Assembly: GCF_048128805.1 (NCBI RefSeq)
Contig: NC_136013.1
Span: 6,766,102-6,830,101, forward strand
Length of the DNA: 64,000 nucleotides
Direction: 5' to 3'
From: Centroberyx gerrardi
Lineage: Eukaryota > Chordata > Actinopteri > Beryciformes > Berycidae
Shown: positions 43,253 to 55,652 of the stretch, piece by piece
Numbering within the stretch: position 1 is the first letter of the stretch
How the letters are laid out: every line of letters starts with the position of its first letter
The notes under the pieces: generated by a model
The model's database searches: none
The model's input: only the letters and a program-made list of their open reading frames with translations
Told to the model about the DNA's origin: nothing
Position numbers and translations under genes: made by a program

Positions 43253-46200
43253 ATGAGCAACAGGAGAAAGAGGGCTCCCCCGGTGCGGGTGGACGACGAG
43301 GCCAAGAAGAGGCTGAACTGGAACATGCTGGAGGACCGGAGGAACGAGGCGATCCAGGAAGACGACCAGGCACCAACCTGCTCCCTCCTTCCTGATGCCC
43401 CCGCTCCGGTCCGCTCCCTCCTTCCCACCGGTGAGGACGACACGGAGGCCAGCTGCACCGGCTCCCTCCAGTTTGCAGATGGAGGAGAGGAACTTCCGGG
43501 CACGTCGTCGGACTCCACCTCTGCCTCGGTGTCCCTGGCGCTCACGGTGGTGCCGGCTCCGAAGTTGGGCCACATCTGGAAGTCCCTCATAGGGGAGTTC
43601 AGCCTCCGGCCGGCTTGGCTCCCCTCCGACTGTGAGCAGAGAGAGTTCACCCTCCTCAGGATGGGCGACCAGCTCTGCCTCAGCTACACCAGCTGCGATG
43701 AGAGCGCAGGACTGCAGTCGAAGCCTCTCGGTGACACTTGCACAGCGGAGTGCAGCCTCAGTAGGATCCCGCTGGAGGAGCTGGACTGGCTGCAGAAGAG
43801 GAGGGTGGTGCAGCTCTGCCACCAGGCCAAAGAACAGTCAGTCAAGGTGTGTATGATAGAATCAAGAAGAATCACTCTTATTATTTATTCCACTATGTAC
43901 AGTGGTTAGATTCTAGGTCTTCATCAAGTAGCCATGATAAATTGACACCTGATGAGGATCTAGACTCTCAGAAACTGTTGTGCATGTTTTAGTAAATGAT
44001 GGGAGCATTGTAAACAATGCATGAAATACATAATTTTATCCTGTTTGTTCAAATGTGTTTATGAGGATATGTGTATACCAGGTGTTTCAAAGGTATACAG
44101 CTTTTAGTAATAGTAATGAATAACAAGGCTGTGCATTTTTAGTCATTTTAGTAATTTTCCTCTGCTCAATTGTCAAATTGTGCCTGGAAACAAGTAAAGT
44201 ATTTAATAATACCGTCAGTATTAATAGTGTATATGAAAATGTACACCTACTTTTAAGACAGGCTGTATTTTGTTGAATGTATGATATAGCCTACAGTATC
44301 AGCCATGTCGCATTAATGAAGTAGCTTGTTCAGTAACTATTCAATCCACATCTAGTGATGCTCATTCATGTGCCATCGTAACCTAAGAGTCTGCATGTTT
44401 TCATTCCAACCAAACACTACAGCTGCTGATTTCACAGATTAGTTTCTCCTCTCTGTGTGCTCATCAGTGAAATCAGTAGTTGTAGTGTTTGGTTGGAGTG
44501 AAAACCTGCAGACTCTTAGGTTACAATGGCACATGGTTGAAGATCAGTGGCTCAAACGGTTCCAATATGTATATGTATATGTTCCCATTGTTTATCTGCT
44601 TCTGGCAGGTGGGGATATACCTGCTGGAAACCGGCCTGGGAAAGCCGGAGTTCCTCAGCGAGGGAAACGCTCGGCTGAAGAAAGCAAATCAACTAATGCA
44701 GAAGTTAATGGAGTATTTCTATGATTTCATTATCCCTGGTAAGTGTATATTTCCAATGTCTGATTCATGCTGTGATCCATGTTCTCCCGTAACTTCTGCA
44801 TAAAACGTAGTAACTGTCTAATGCTTGAACCTCTTGAAACATGGATAAAGAAATAATAACAATACGCCAACTTCCTGCCTGGTCAAACTTAGTATTATCC
44901 GCTTTCTTTCTTCTTGTGTTTTCCCTGCAGAGGTGGTAGAGAACGAGGAGGAGGAGTGTGACACCGACCTGGAGAGGCAGAACGTGGAGGAGCTGTACGA
45001 CTACGTCAGGCACCTGCACCAGGGAGACAGCCAGGAGGTGACCTATGACGTCCAGCACAAGGCTCTGATCCCGGTGCTCCGGCCCTACCAGAGCCAGGCT
45101 GTCAACTGGATGCTGAGGAGGGAGAAATGCAGGAACAGTTCTCCTAAAGGTAGGCGCTTGGCTCGTCTTGTCTGGTACGGCTGTGCGTCCCTGCCCTGCT
45201 TCCCCTGCTGTACACATAAACCTCCTTTTGTTCGGAACTGTGACTGGAGGATATAAGAATACATCACTTTTTAAGATGGAGAGTTTCCCGGAAGAGGGAT
45301 TTAAGGTCAGGGAGGGTTGAAACCTGCAGGTACCGAGGTCGAAATCTCATGTAGTTTACTGCAGATAGTTTCAAGAAGGACTCATTGATAACATATACTT
45401 TTTTTTATTTAACCTTTATTCAACTAGGAAGTCCACTTGAGATTCAGAATCTCTTTTACGAGGAAGACCTGGCCAAGACAGCAGCAAATAAGAAGTAGTA
45501 ACAGAGCAATTAAACATTATAAAAGACAGTAAAACAAAACAAAATAGTTAAATACGTTATAAAAACAATAATATCTCTCACAAAGGCATTAAACTTGGTC
45601 TTTGAGATGAGTTTTGCATAGCAGCAAAACTCTCACAAGATCGTATTAGTGTTATATGCTACATGATTGAGATTGTGATTTTATTATTTCCCCTTTTCCT
45701 CACAGAACAATCGCTACATTTCCTCTGGCGGGAGTTGGTCACTTTGTGTGGAAAGAAGTTGTTTTACAACCCTTTTACTGGCTGGTAAGACCTTACTTAT
45801 GAATCCCCTTATATTAAACGCGTCCTTTTGTGTCTGCACAGTTATCTTGCTTGTTACAAGTATCAGCGATGAGATATTTCAACTGATACTTAAAGGTTTT
45901 TCAGGATTTTAGTTTTTTCAGCAGTCCTTTTTCCCTTGTTTTTTTGTATGGCATCCCCAAATAAACCGATTGCATGATATTACCTTTTTTTTGTCCAGTC
46001 TGATCCGGGAGTTCCCCCTCGCCGGCGTGGAGTGGCCTGGTGGGATCCTGGCTGACGAGATGGGGCTCGGGAAGACGGTGGAAGTCCTGGCGCTCATCCT
46101 GTTTCACACCCGGCAGGACGTGGAGCAGGAGGCCCTCACCCTGCCTGTGGTGAGCAGCAGGAGGCGGCTACGATTAAAACACTGACTGATGTCTTTCTAA

Positions 46201-49200
46201 TGATGATTACATGGCAACATACATTCAATTTGGCCTTTTTCCTCCTGGCTTTTATTTCTTCGCCTTCATCACATTTCTGTTGTAGATGATTCTTTAACGG
46301 TAACAGGAACATTATTTACATCTGTTGTCTGGGTGCTATGTCTGTGACGTTTGCATACCTTACTATTGGTTGCTTGTAATACTGGTGATGTAGGACAGCC
46401 GTTCTCAACGTGGGGTCCGGGGACCACCAGGGGTCCTTGAGGGGGTTCCAGGGGGTCCCCATTAAATTGATGAAGTGTTAAACTTCGCCATTATTAAATT
46501 AAGAAGTTAACACAATTAGAGAATGTAGAAGAAAGACTATTTTGATCAGAGTTTCACTGTTATCTCTCTTCCTACAATGCTGATAGTCATGGAATTCTGG
46601 GCAAAATCATATCTAACAATAAAAATATTTGCAGATTTGAGTTTGAGAGACAAAATCTCATCAAATGGGGGTCCGTAGCCCTAATGTGGACTAAATTAGG
46701 GGTCCTTGATATGAAAAAGGTTGAGAATCACTGATGTAGGATTTTAAGCTTAGTCTACCGTTCCACTCATTGTAAGTTGCTCTGGATAAAAGGCATGAGC
46801 TAAATGGTGAAAATGTAAAATGTGATGAACTTATAGGATTTATTGCCTCTTGTTTTGTAGGGAAAATCTGTGAATTATTTCGTACCTCCTCCACCACTAG
46901 AAAGAGAGGAAATTATCCACTGCAAGTCAGAAGCTCAACCGAAAATGAAAATATCCTACCCAAGTAAGTCACTCATAATGTTCTCAGATATATACAGATT
47001 TTCCTTTTATTAGAGATTTGCTGTTCATCATTTGGTTTAATGGCATTGCGACTTAAGCTCAAGATGTTGTTCATCTTCATGCAGCCGTGCGCGTCATGCT
47101 GCTCACTGCAATAAAGGAAATGAGATCTGGCAAAGGAGCCTCTGTCAATGCCATCTTCACCTACATCCGCACTACTTACCACTACGACCTCTTAAAGAAC
47201 CGCAACCACATCAGGAAGACGCTGGCAAAGCTGATAGATGAGGGCCTGGTCGACCGGGTCAAAGGTCGCGGTTTGGCGGGTTCATTCAAGCTGGGAAAGA
47301 ACTACAAAGAATCAAAGAAGACAACGGCGGGGGCAGCCAAGTCTGTAAGAATGAAAGGCTTTGAGTATGTATGCGTTTTGCTACAATTATTACTTTGTTG
47401 TATTGTCTACTATTGTCTGTTTTCTTCTTTGTTAGAATTCCAAAAACAAAGAGAGCACACCCAAGAGAATGTCCCAGAGACGAGCAAAGGAGAAGTTGGA
47501 AACGGCCTCACAAAGCTCTCCTGCAGAAGATCTAAGGGATCTGAACTCGCCTACATCTGACTGTCCTGTAGCAGACGAAACGGAATCAAAGACGGAGTGG
47601 GATGAAAGTCTAAACGAGAAAGCGGATCAGTCGGATGACATGCTGGATACTTCACAGAACCGACCCCCGGTTTCTGCGACGGACCCCCCAGTTGGAGGCG
47701 AAGACACATTAAAGGTGTCCCGGGATAAAAGTGAGTCAGGTACGCAGGGGTCGGAGAGGATGGATGATCTACCTGAAGAGAGGGGAGAAGCTCCGCGGCT
47801 CGGTCCGCCGGAGGAGCCGTCGCCCCCCACCAGGGCGTCCGTGGTCCCCTTCAACACCCCGGACTACCGCTTCGAGTGCATCTGCGGTGAACTGGGCATC
47901 GTCGACTACAAGGCCCGCGTCCAGTGTATGAACTGCCAGCTGTGGCAGCATGCGGAGTGCGTTAACTACAAAGAGGAAAGCCTTGAAACTACGCCTTTCT
48001 ACTGTCCGCACTGCCTGGTAGCCATGAAGCCCGTGTCCACCGGTGCCACGCTCATCATCTCCCCGAGCTCCATCTGCCACCAGTGGGTGGAGGAGATCAA
48101 CCGCCACATCAGCTCCTCCTCACTCCGAGTGCTGGTGAGAAGCTAGATGGATGTCTGACATGTCATTTGGTAGCGTTTTGTGAGTGCCTTAAAGCAGGGG
48201 TTCTCACATGTTTTCATGTCACGGACCCTAAGGAAACGCAAATGAATCCCACAGACCCCCATTTGATCAGATGTTGTCCCAGGAACCCCATATGGGAAGA
48301 TTTTTGCTGTTGCTGATTTAGTTTTGAATCTGTGTTTTATGTATGTTGAAAGATTTACAATGAAACTAAACTATTCCACAATTTGCTGGGGACCCCTTAG
48401 AAGCTCCTCAAGGACCACTGGGTGTCCCCGACCTCACTTTGAGAACCACTGCCTTAAAGTACCACAAGTGCATTTTTATCATGGGTGGACCCAAAGGGAA
48501 TCAGATCCCTAATAATTGGTGCCATTCTCTTCCCACTGAGCTATAGAGGACCAGCGTGGGAGGTGACACTATTTCATCTGGTAGTTAGGCAGGTAGACAG
48601 TTAATTGGTGTATATAAAGAACATATTTAATGTAATTATTTTGATTTATAATTAAATATGTTACAGCCATAATTGCTGCTAATCATTTGCAAATTGTGTG
48701 CAGGCCTGATAAGAGTTGAGAAGTCATGTTGCACCACAAGATAACATTACTCGCATGCAGCTCTGTATCTTAAGTACCTGTTAGTTTTACATGATTAGGA
48801 AGAGTGGTGCGATGTTGTATTCTCTGCAGCAGCTGCTCTTTTACGCTCCATTTGTTGCAGCTGTTTTTAAATGTTTAGCTATACACATGATTCAGCTATA
48901 CACATGATTCAGATTCCGCAAACCTAATTTCACCACAGTGGCAAATTTTAGTTTGCCTTTGTGCATACACAAAAGTGAATCAGGAATACAAAAACAGACA
49001 TAAAAACATTAAAAACATACATGCTAGCTAATCTTTTCACTCAGTCTAGTCCAGGGCCTTAGGGGCCTAATATGAGATTATGTCAGCTCCATTCAAGATT
49101 TTCGGTGGTTTGTCACAGATACAATAATGCTAAATATTCAAAATGTTTACGTTAACATAGACGGTTCTACTTCAGCTGGTTAATTATGAGCTGTCAGTCA

Positions 49201-52200
49201 CACTCTCTGCATGTTGAGCTGTGTTTACCTGCAGTTCACTTTGTCTCAAGTCTAGACTAAGGGCCCATTTATTTACCATCAACTTTAACTCTTGTGCCCT
49301 TCCTTCCCTCTTCTGCCTAAGAGGCCACTGAGAGTCTCTTGATAAGCACTTTCTTTCTTCTTGCACGTACACATACATTGCTCTGGCCTCCTATCTTAAA
49401 ATTGTGATATATTTGTTCTCTGTCTTTTTTACTTGCATTTGTTTGTGCCCTTTGTTGGTTGGTAAAACACCTGCTGACAAAACAGTTTTGCTAAAAGTGC
49501 TTTGCTAATACATTTGACTTGACTTGTTTCATCTCAGGTTTACCACGGTGTGAAGAAGCATGGATTCATCCAGCCGCACATGCTGGCCGAGCAGGACGTG
49601 GTCATCACCACCTACGACGTGCTGCGGTCGGAGCTCAACTACGTCGACATTCCCCACAGTAACAGCAAGGACGGGCGCCGCTTCCGCAACCAGAAGCGCT
49701 ACATGGCGGTGCCCAGCCCCCTGGTGGCCGTGGAGTGGTGGCGCATCTGTCTGGACGAGGCTCAGATGGTCGAATGCACCACTGCGAAGGTCAGTTGGAG
49801 GGCCGCTACGCCCTCATTCAGTGCAGAAAGGTTCCAGTGAGTCCAGCATTTACAGCACATGAAACTGTGTATGTACAGTATGTGCTCACGATGCTTATTT
49901 CCTCATGGGGTTAGAAATCAGTACTTGTGAACTGGCTAGTTACACTATAGGCAAGTAAGGCTTTTTGGCTTTCAGGGAGGCTTTTGTACAGTCCAAAAGT
50001 AGTTTTCTTATTTGAAAATGACAAATTAATTGACAATTAAATGACGAATTAGAGATTATTCCAATCATTTTAGTTTGGGTATTTTTCTAGGAACCCCTTA
50101 TCCATATTAGAAGACCAGTCGACCCTAGAATTGGGAAATTCTTGTTTATCCATATGTTGTATCTGTGACATCAAACCTGTGTTTTGTATGCCATGTTGTT
50201 TGTTTGTTTGTTTGTTTATGCTCCCCCTTCCTTCCCCGCAGGCTGCAGAAATGGCTCTGCGTCTTGCATCTGTCAACCGCTGGTGCGTCAGCGGCACTCC
50301 TGTCCAGAGAGGCTTAGAGGGTGAGTAATACCTACAAATCCATTATATGAAAATTACCCCCAAGCATCAAAGCAGGCATAATGTTGCAGTAATGGCTTCT
50401 GCGATGGGACTCATTAGCCTCTCTACAACTTTGAAAAATCATCAAAGCCTGCTTGTTAAGTCGAAATGAAATGAAATTATCATTAAAAGTAACAAACTGT
50501 TCCTCCCTCAACTGATTTTGTGCTCTGCTCAGATCTGTATGGCCTCGTTCTCTTCCTGGGAGTCGACCCGTACTGGGTCAAGCACTGGTGGGACCAGCTG
50601 CTTTATCGGCCTTATCGTCGTGGAAACACCGAGCCTCTATACAACCTGATTGGTCAATTACTGTGGAGATCAGCTAAAAAAGATGTCATTGATCAGGTGG
50701 GATTATAACGGTTCTACAGTTCTATGTGACTATGTTATACTATGCTTGATTCTCTGTTTCCAACCTTTAACATTATTATTATTAATTCATTAGTAATAAT
50801 TAAGAAGAATTAAGAATCTCCAATAGCTGAAGACAGAAACAATCAGTAATACTCCTGAGGTGCACGGAAATCTTCCTGGGGTCTGCATGATTAATATTTA
50901 ATAATAATAAATAATAATATCTATATTTGTGTAGGACTTCTCTAAGCAAAGTTGCAAAGTGCAGTAGAGAGTAGCCTCATAATTAAAGAGATAATTCATG
51001 CTGCTCTCAGGGAATTTTGTGAAATGAGCACTGTCTTAAAATGCAAATAACAAATACATTTTCAGCAAATGTTTTCCTTATTTAACTATGACCAAAACCT
51101 TAACCTAACCTTTGCCAAATTGTTTTAGTTGCCTAAACTGAACCCTAACCTTAATGGAAGTGTTTTTTTACTTGCATAACTAAAACGGCGTGTTCAATTG
51201 ATGTTAATGCGTTCCAGAGTTTGTGCTCATTTCAGAAATGTTGTGAGACTGCGTTGGATGATCTGTTATTCACCATTGTTTCTTATTCTGATTTTCCAGA
51301 TCCAGATCCCCCCTCAGACAGAGGAGGTGCACTGGCTGCACTTCTCCCCCGTCGAGGGCCACTTCTACCACCGGCAGCACGAGGTCTGCTCCCAGGACGC
51401 CCTGGTCAAACTCAGGAAGATCTCCGACTGGAGCCTGAAGCTGGGCAGCCTGGACCGCCGCACCGTCAGCACCATCCTGTGCCCGCTGCTGCGGCTGCGC
51501 CAGGCCTGCTGCCACCCGCAGGCCGTGAGGGGCGAGTTCCTGCCGCTGCAGAAAAGGTAGATACGAGCCCGATGACTCTTGGTATTATGTGGTCAGGGTA
51601 CTTATAGGAAACAGGAGAGGTCTTTTTCTGACGGCAGCTGCACTGGCTAATTAGCAATCGTAACTAATCTGAATAGAGTATCACGGGATTAGTAACGGTA
51701 ATAGACCACAATAACCTTCTGGCAAATACACAGTGTGCAGCTGTGTTTATTTAAAGATGACCCCTTTCCGTGTAATTTGTGCTGGAGGGTTTGTTAAGTG
51801 GGTTTGTCTGTGCCCCCTCCCCCCCCCCACAGCACCATGACGATGGAGGAGCTCCTGAAGTCCCTGCAGAAGAAATGTCGAGTGGAGTGTGAAGAAGCTC
51901 ACAGACAATTGGTGTGCGCTCTCAACGGCCTGGCTGGAATCCACATCATCAGAAGTATAAAACCCCACTTCTCCTCCGCTCACAGTTTCCCATGGGAAAC
52001 AGTTCAAACAAACACAATCCATGACCTCATCATCGTGTCTCCCAACACTTTTGTGCCCGAGATGTTTTGTTATAGTAGGTCTCAGTAAAGCGATATGTAT
52101 GAGTATGAGTGCGCTCGGGACGGTTGGTTGAGTGTCGCTAATGGCGGCCGTTGCCTTTGCCACCTGCAGATGAGTTTTCGGAGGCGGTGGAGATGTATAG

Positions 52201-55200
52201 AGAAGTGCTGCGCTCATCTGAGGAGCACAAAGGCAGACTGAAAACTGATTCTTTACAGGTATGTTGGCCTCGTCCCATTCATGTCTTTCTCATTTGTCTC
52301 TGATTACCATATGAAGAGATTCATTCTAAAATTAGATAGTCCCCATTTGACAAAAAATCTAGTCTAGAAAAATGACTGATGGCACGAAAGTAAAACAAAT
52401 TCTGGTAGTTTTTAAAAGACAGTAGGTAGCTTAAGTCCTTGGTTGTAGAGATATTGAATTATGGAAGTTATATTTTCAGTCTTTTTTTCAGTAAAAGTGT
52501 AACAAATATACAGTATAAAGAGGCCAGGGGAAAGTTTCTGACATTACAGGATCACTTTTGTCTTTTTCACCATCATGGTAAAACAGAGGCTACATGCTAC
52601 CCACAATTTGATGGAACTGCTGAGTGCAAAGCATCCTGGGATACCTCCTACACTGAGAGATGACCGACTGAGTGAGGAGGTAATTCATAAATTATTCTCT
52701 CAATCGTAACACATTTTATGCACTGAGGAACTTGCAGTCATTGACCTTGTGGATACTGCTGTGAAATCTCCCCTGTCCATATATCCTTATGTTGATTCTT
52801 TTAATCAGCCTTATTATACTAAGTGGCTTTATCATCTCTTTTATTTGCATGTACCCTCTGTCCTGCAGGCAGAGCAGCTGCGGCAGCATTACATGACCAA
52901 ATACAACTCTGAGGTGTCTGACGCCCATCAGGCTCTGCAGCCTGTGCTGCAGAACATCAGAGAGCTCAAACGCAAAGTGAGAACTCCTTTACATTTCACA
53001 TTTACTTAATGTGTTGCGTACAGTGGCATGGTATCTGATCTGGGACATGACTTTATGTTGTCTGTGTTGTTTAGGAGTGACAAGTCAATAAAATATGTGT
53101 AACTATTAGGGTTAGGCTGTTCTACTGAGAGATAGAGGCCTTTTATTAAAATCAGTCATGTGGCTGAGCAGAGAAATCATTCCAGTGTGGAGTGGGAGTA
53201 TTTTACTCAACCAGCTTCAGTCTGTAAAATCTGCAATGAATCTTGACTCTCCTTGCATTAAGGAGCTTTCGACCCACCGTAAAAGAATTTCATTAGTATG
53301 GGTTTCAATGGAGGGTTTTACTGTCCCATGATGGGCTAAATGCTGTGAAAAGTAAAATTCTGCTGGGAAACACTGAATACTTGGACAGATATATTGAATA
53401 TTTCGTCATATATTGGCTATTGACTCATTTAATGGCCCAGGCAATAATTACACGTTTTTCTACACAGTGACTTGATTGTTTGAAATATGGAAAGAAAGTA
53501 TATGACACCTAAAATGAGTTTTACTTGCTGTTTGAGGCTATAAAGGTTTAATGTTTGGACACATTTAAGTCAAATGGATTTCAAGAAATGGCTAAGAGAG
53601 CTCAGCAAGAACAAATGGTAAATGGTAAAATTTAGGTGGTCAAATAAATGTAATAATATATCTAACATTGTCCCCTGTGGGTTGTTTTCCTCCAGGTCAA
53701 CCTGAGCTCTCCCTGGTGGCTGGATGTCATACAGAGGGCAATCCAGTGCTCCATCGACGACGACCTGGTGTCCCGCATCCACAACGAGCTGACATCCAGC
53801 TACAAACAGCAAGCCAACAAGCTCTCCATGGCTGACAAGTAACGTCTATTTTACCAAATGAGATGACAGTTGATGGTTATCCTTAGACAAACGTGTGCTA
53901 AAAAACAGGAATGGGTGTACTGTAGGTTCCGTGACGGCCGCGGTCTGCAGTTCCTCCTCACCACACAGATGGGGGATCTGACGAAATCCCAAAAGACTGT
54001 GCAAGACGCAGTGAAGAGGCTTGAAGGCCCGGCTTCCAAAAAAGTGATTGACGAGGCGACCATTTGTCACCTCAGGCCCGTGCGCCTGCCACTCAACAAG
54101 TAAGACATCCGCATGTTCCACCTCCTTTTTAAATTTCGGGAATTTACAGCCTTATTTTCACATTAACAACCATGCATTTCTGAAATGTCATGTGGTTTGA
54201 ATGTGTCTCAAAGGCCTTAGGGTCATGAAACTTGCTCTACCTGTAAACGACCAAGTAAACCTTCAGCTAAAGTAAAGTCATGAAAATCCGAAAAATTTGA
54301 GTTTTTAGGTTTCCACAATCAAATATAAAGTATTAACAATTTTGACAGTGTCTGTTAGTCAGATCTGGTACCTTTTCTCAGCCTGTTATATAATTTTTTT
54401 TTATTAAACATGATTCACTCTAACATTCTTCTCTCTTTACACATTTTAGTTGTGTTTTTTGCAAAGCAGATGAGCTTTTCACAGATTATGAGTCCAAGCT
54501 GTTTTCTCACACGTAAGTAGAGGAATATTTTCAGATCTGTCAGACAACCGTTGAAATAGCATTGAAAGCACATCGCTGATCGATCGGAGGAGCTCAATTA
54601 TCTTTGCGTCGTCTCGTGCCTCCCTGACAGGGTGAAGGGTCAGACGGCCATCTTTGAGGAAATGATAGAGGATGAAGAGGGGCTGGTGGACGACCGGCTC
54701 CCCACCACCAGCCGCGGCCTGTGGGCAGCCAGTGAGACTGAGCGGACTCTGAAGGCCGTCCTGTCGTTCGCCAAGGTCAAACGCATGGACCCCGAGCTGG
54801 TGGAGGAGGGCAACACTTTCATGGAGCTGTTCGAGAACTGGAAGAAGGAGTACAAGGTGTTGTATGCACACTTACAATCCCCCTCTCCGGGTTCAAACAA
54901 GCCTCGCAAGAACGTCATTGGTTTAAAAAGCAAAGTGGGAGTAAACTGGGATTATGACTGGTAAAGATAGTCATACCTCATTGTTTCAGTTACAATGTTT
55001 CCAGAAAAGTTAAGAAATTTGAATGGGGTTGAATGGGGTAATGACACATCACTGCATGATGCCTTTAATATATAGGGGAAAAAAAGTCCTAGTCTATATG
55101 ATACTTTATTCAATATATCATCAGTATTTTCCAGAACCTTTTTATTTCCAAAAACAATTTGAGTGATTGAGAAAAAACGGTTGATTTTGTCCTTGGTGTC

Positions 55201-55619
55201 CATTTATTATGGACATTTTACAATGTATTATCAATACTTTTGCATAGTCTCAAGGTCATGGGGCATTTTGTACATGTGGGAACATCATCAGCTATCAATT
55301 ATATAACGAACTGGTAGAAAATTGTTGATATGAAGTCTCTCCTGAACACCAAAGCTATGTTGTTGTCCTCACACTGAATGTACAAAATATTAGGACAAGC
55401 TTTCTAATATTAAGTTGTAACCCCTTTTGCCAAATCCATATTTTAAAAGTCTCAAATGTTAAAAAAAAAAAAAACTTCTTTACCCTGTCTGCTGCCCTTT
55501 CACCTAATCTCCCATCCATGACTTGAAGTGGATTTGATAGGTAAAATCAATAAAAGAGCATAATGTTCACTTGGATTCACCTGGTGAGTCTGTTTCATAG
55601 AAACACCTAATATTTTGCT

Positions 55620-55652
<33 letters not shown>

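Noticed and set aside
43175..43822. 215-codon open frame on the minus strand
   Set aside because: It is antisense to the first coding exon of shprh, whose plus-strand reading matches SHPRH. The antisense frame is open because the exon is GC-rich.
47769..48107. 112-codon minus-strand open frame
   Set aside because: Antisense to the PHD exon of shprh.
54952..55203. 83-codon minus-strand open frame after shprh exon 20
   Set aside because: Intronic AT-rich sequence with no recognisable protein text.
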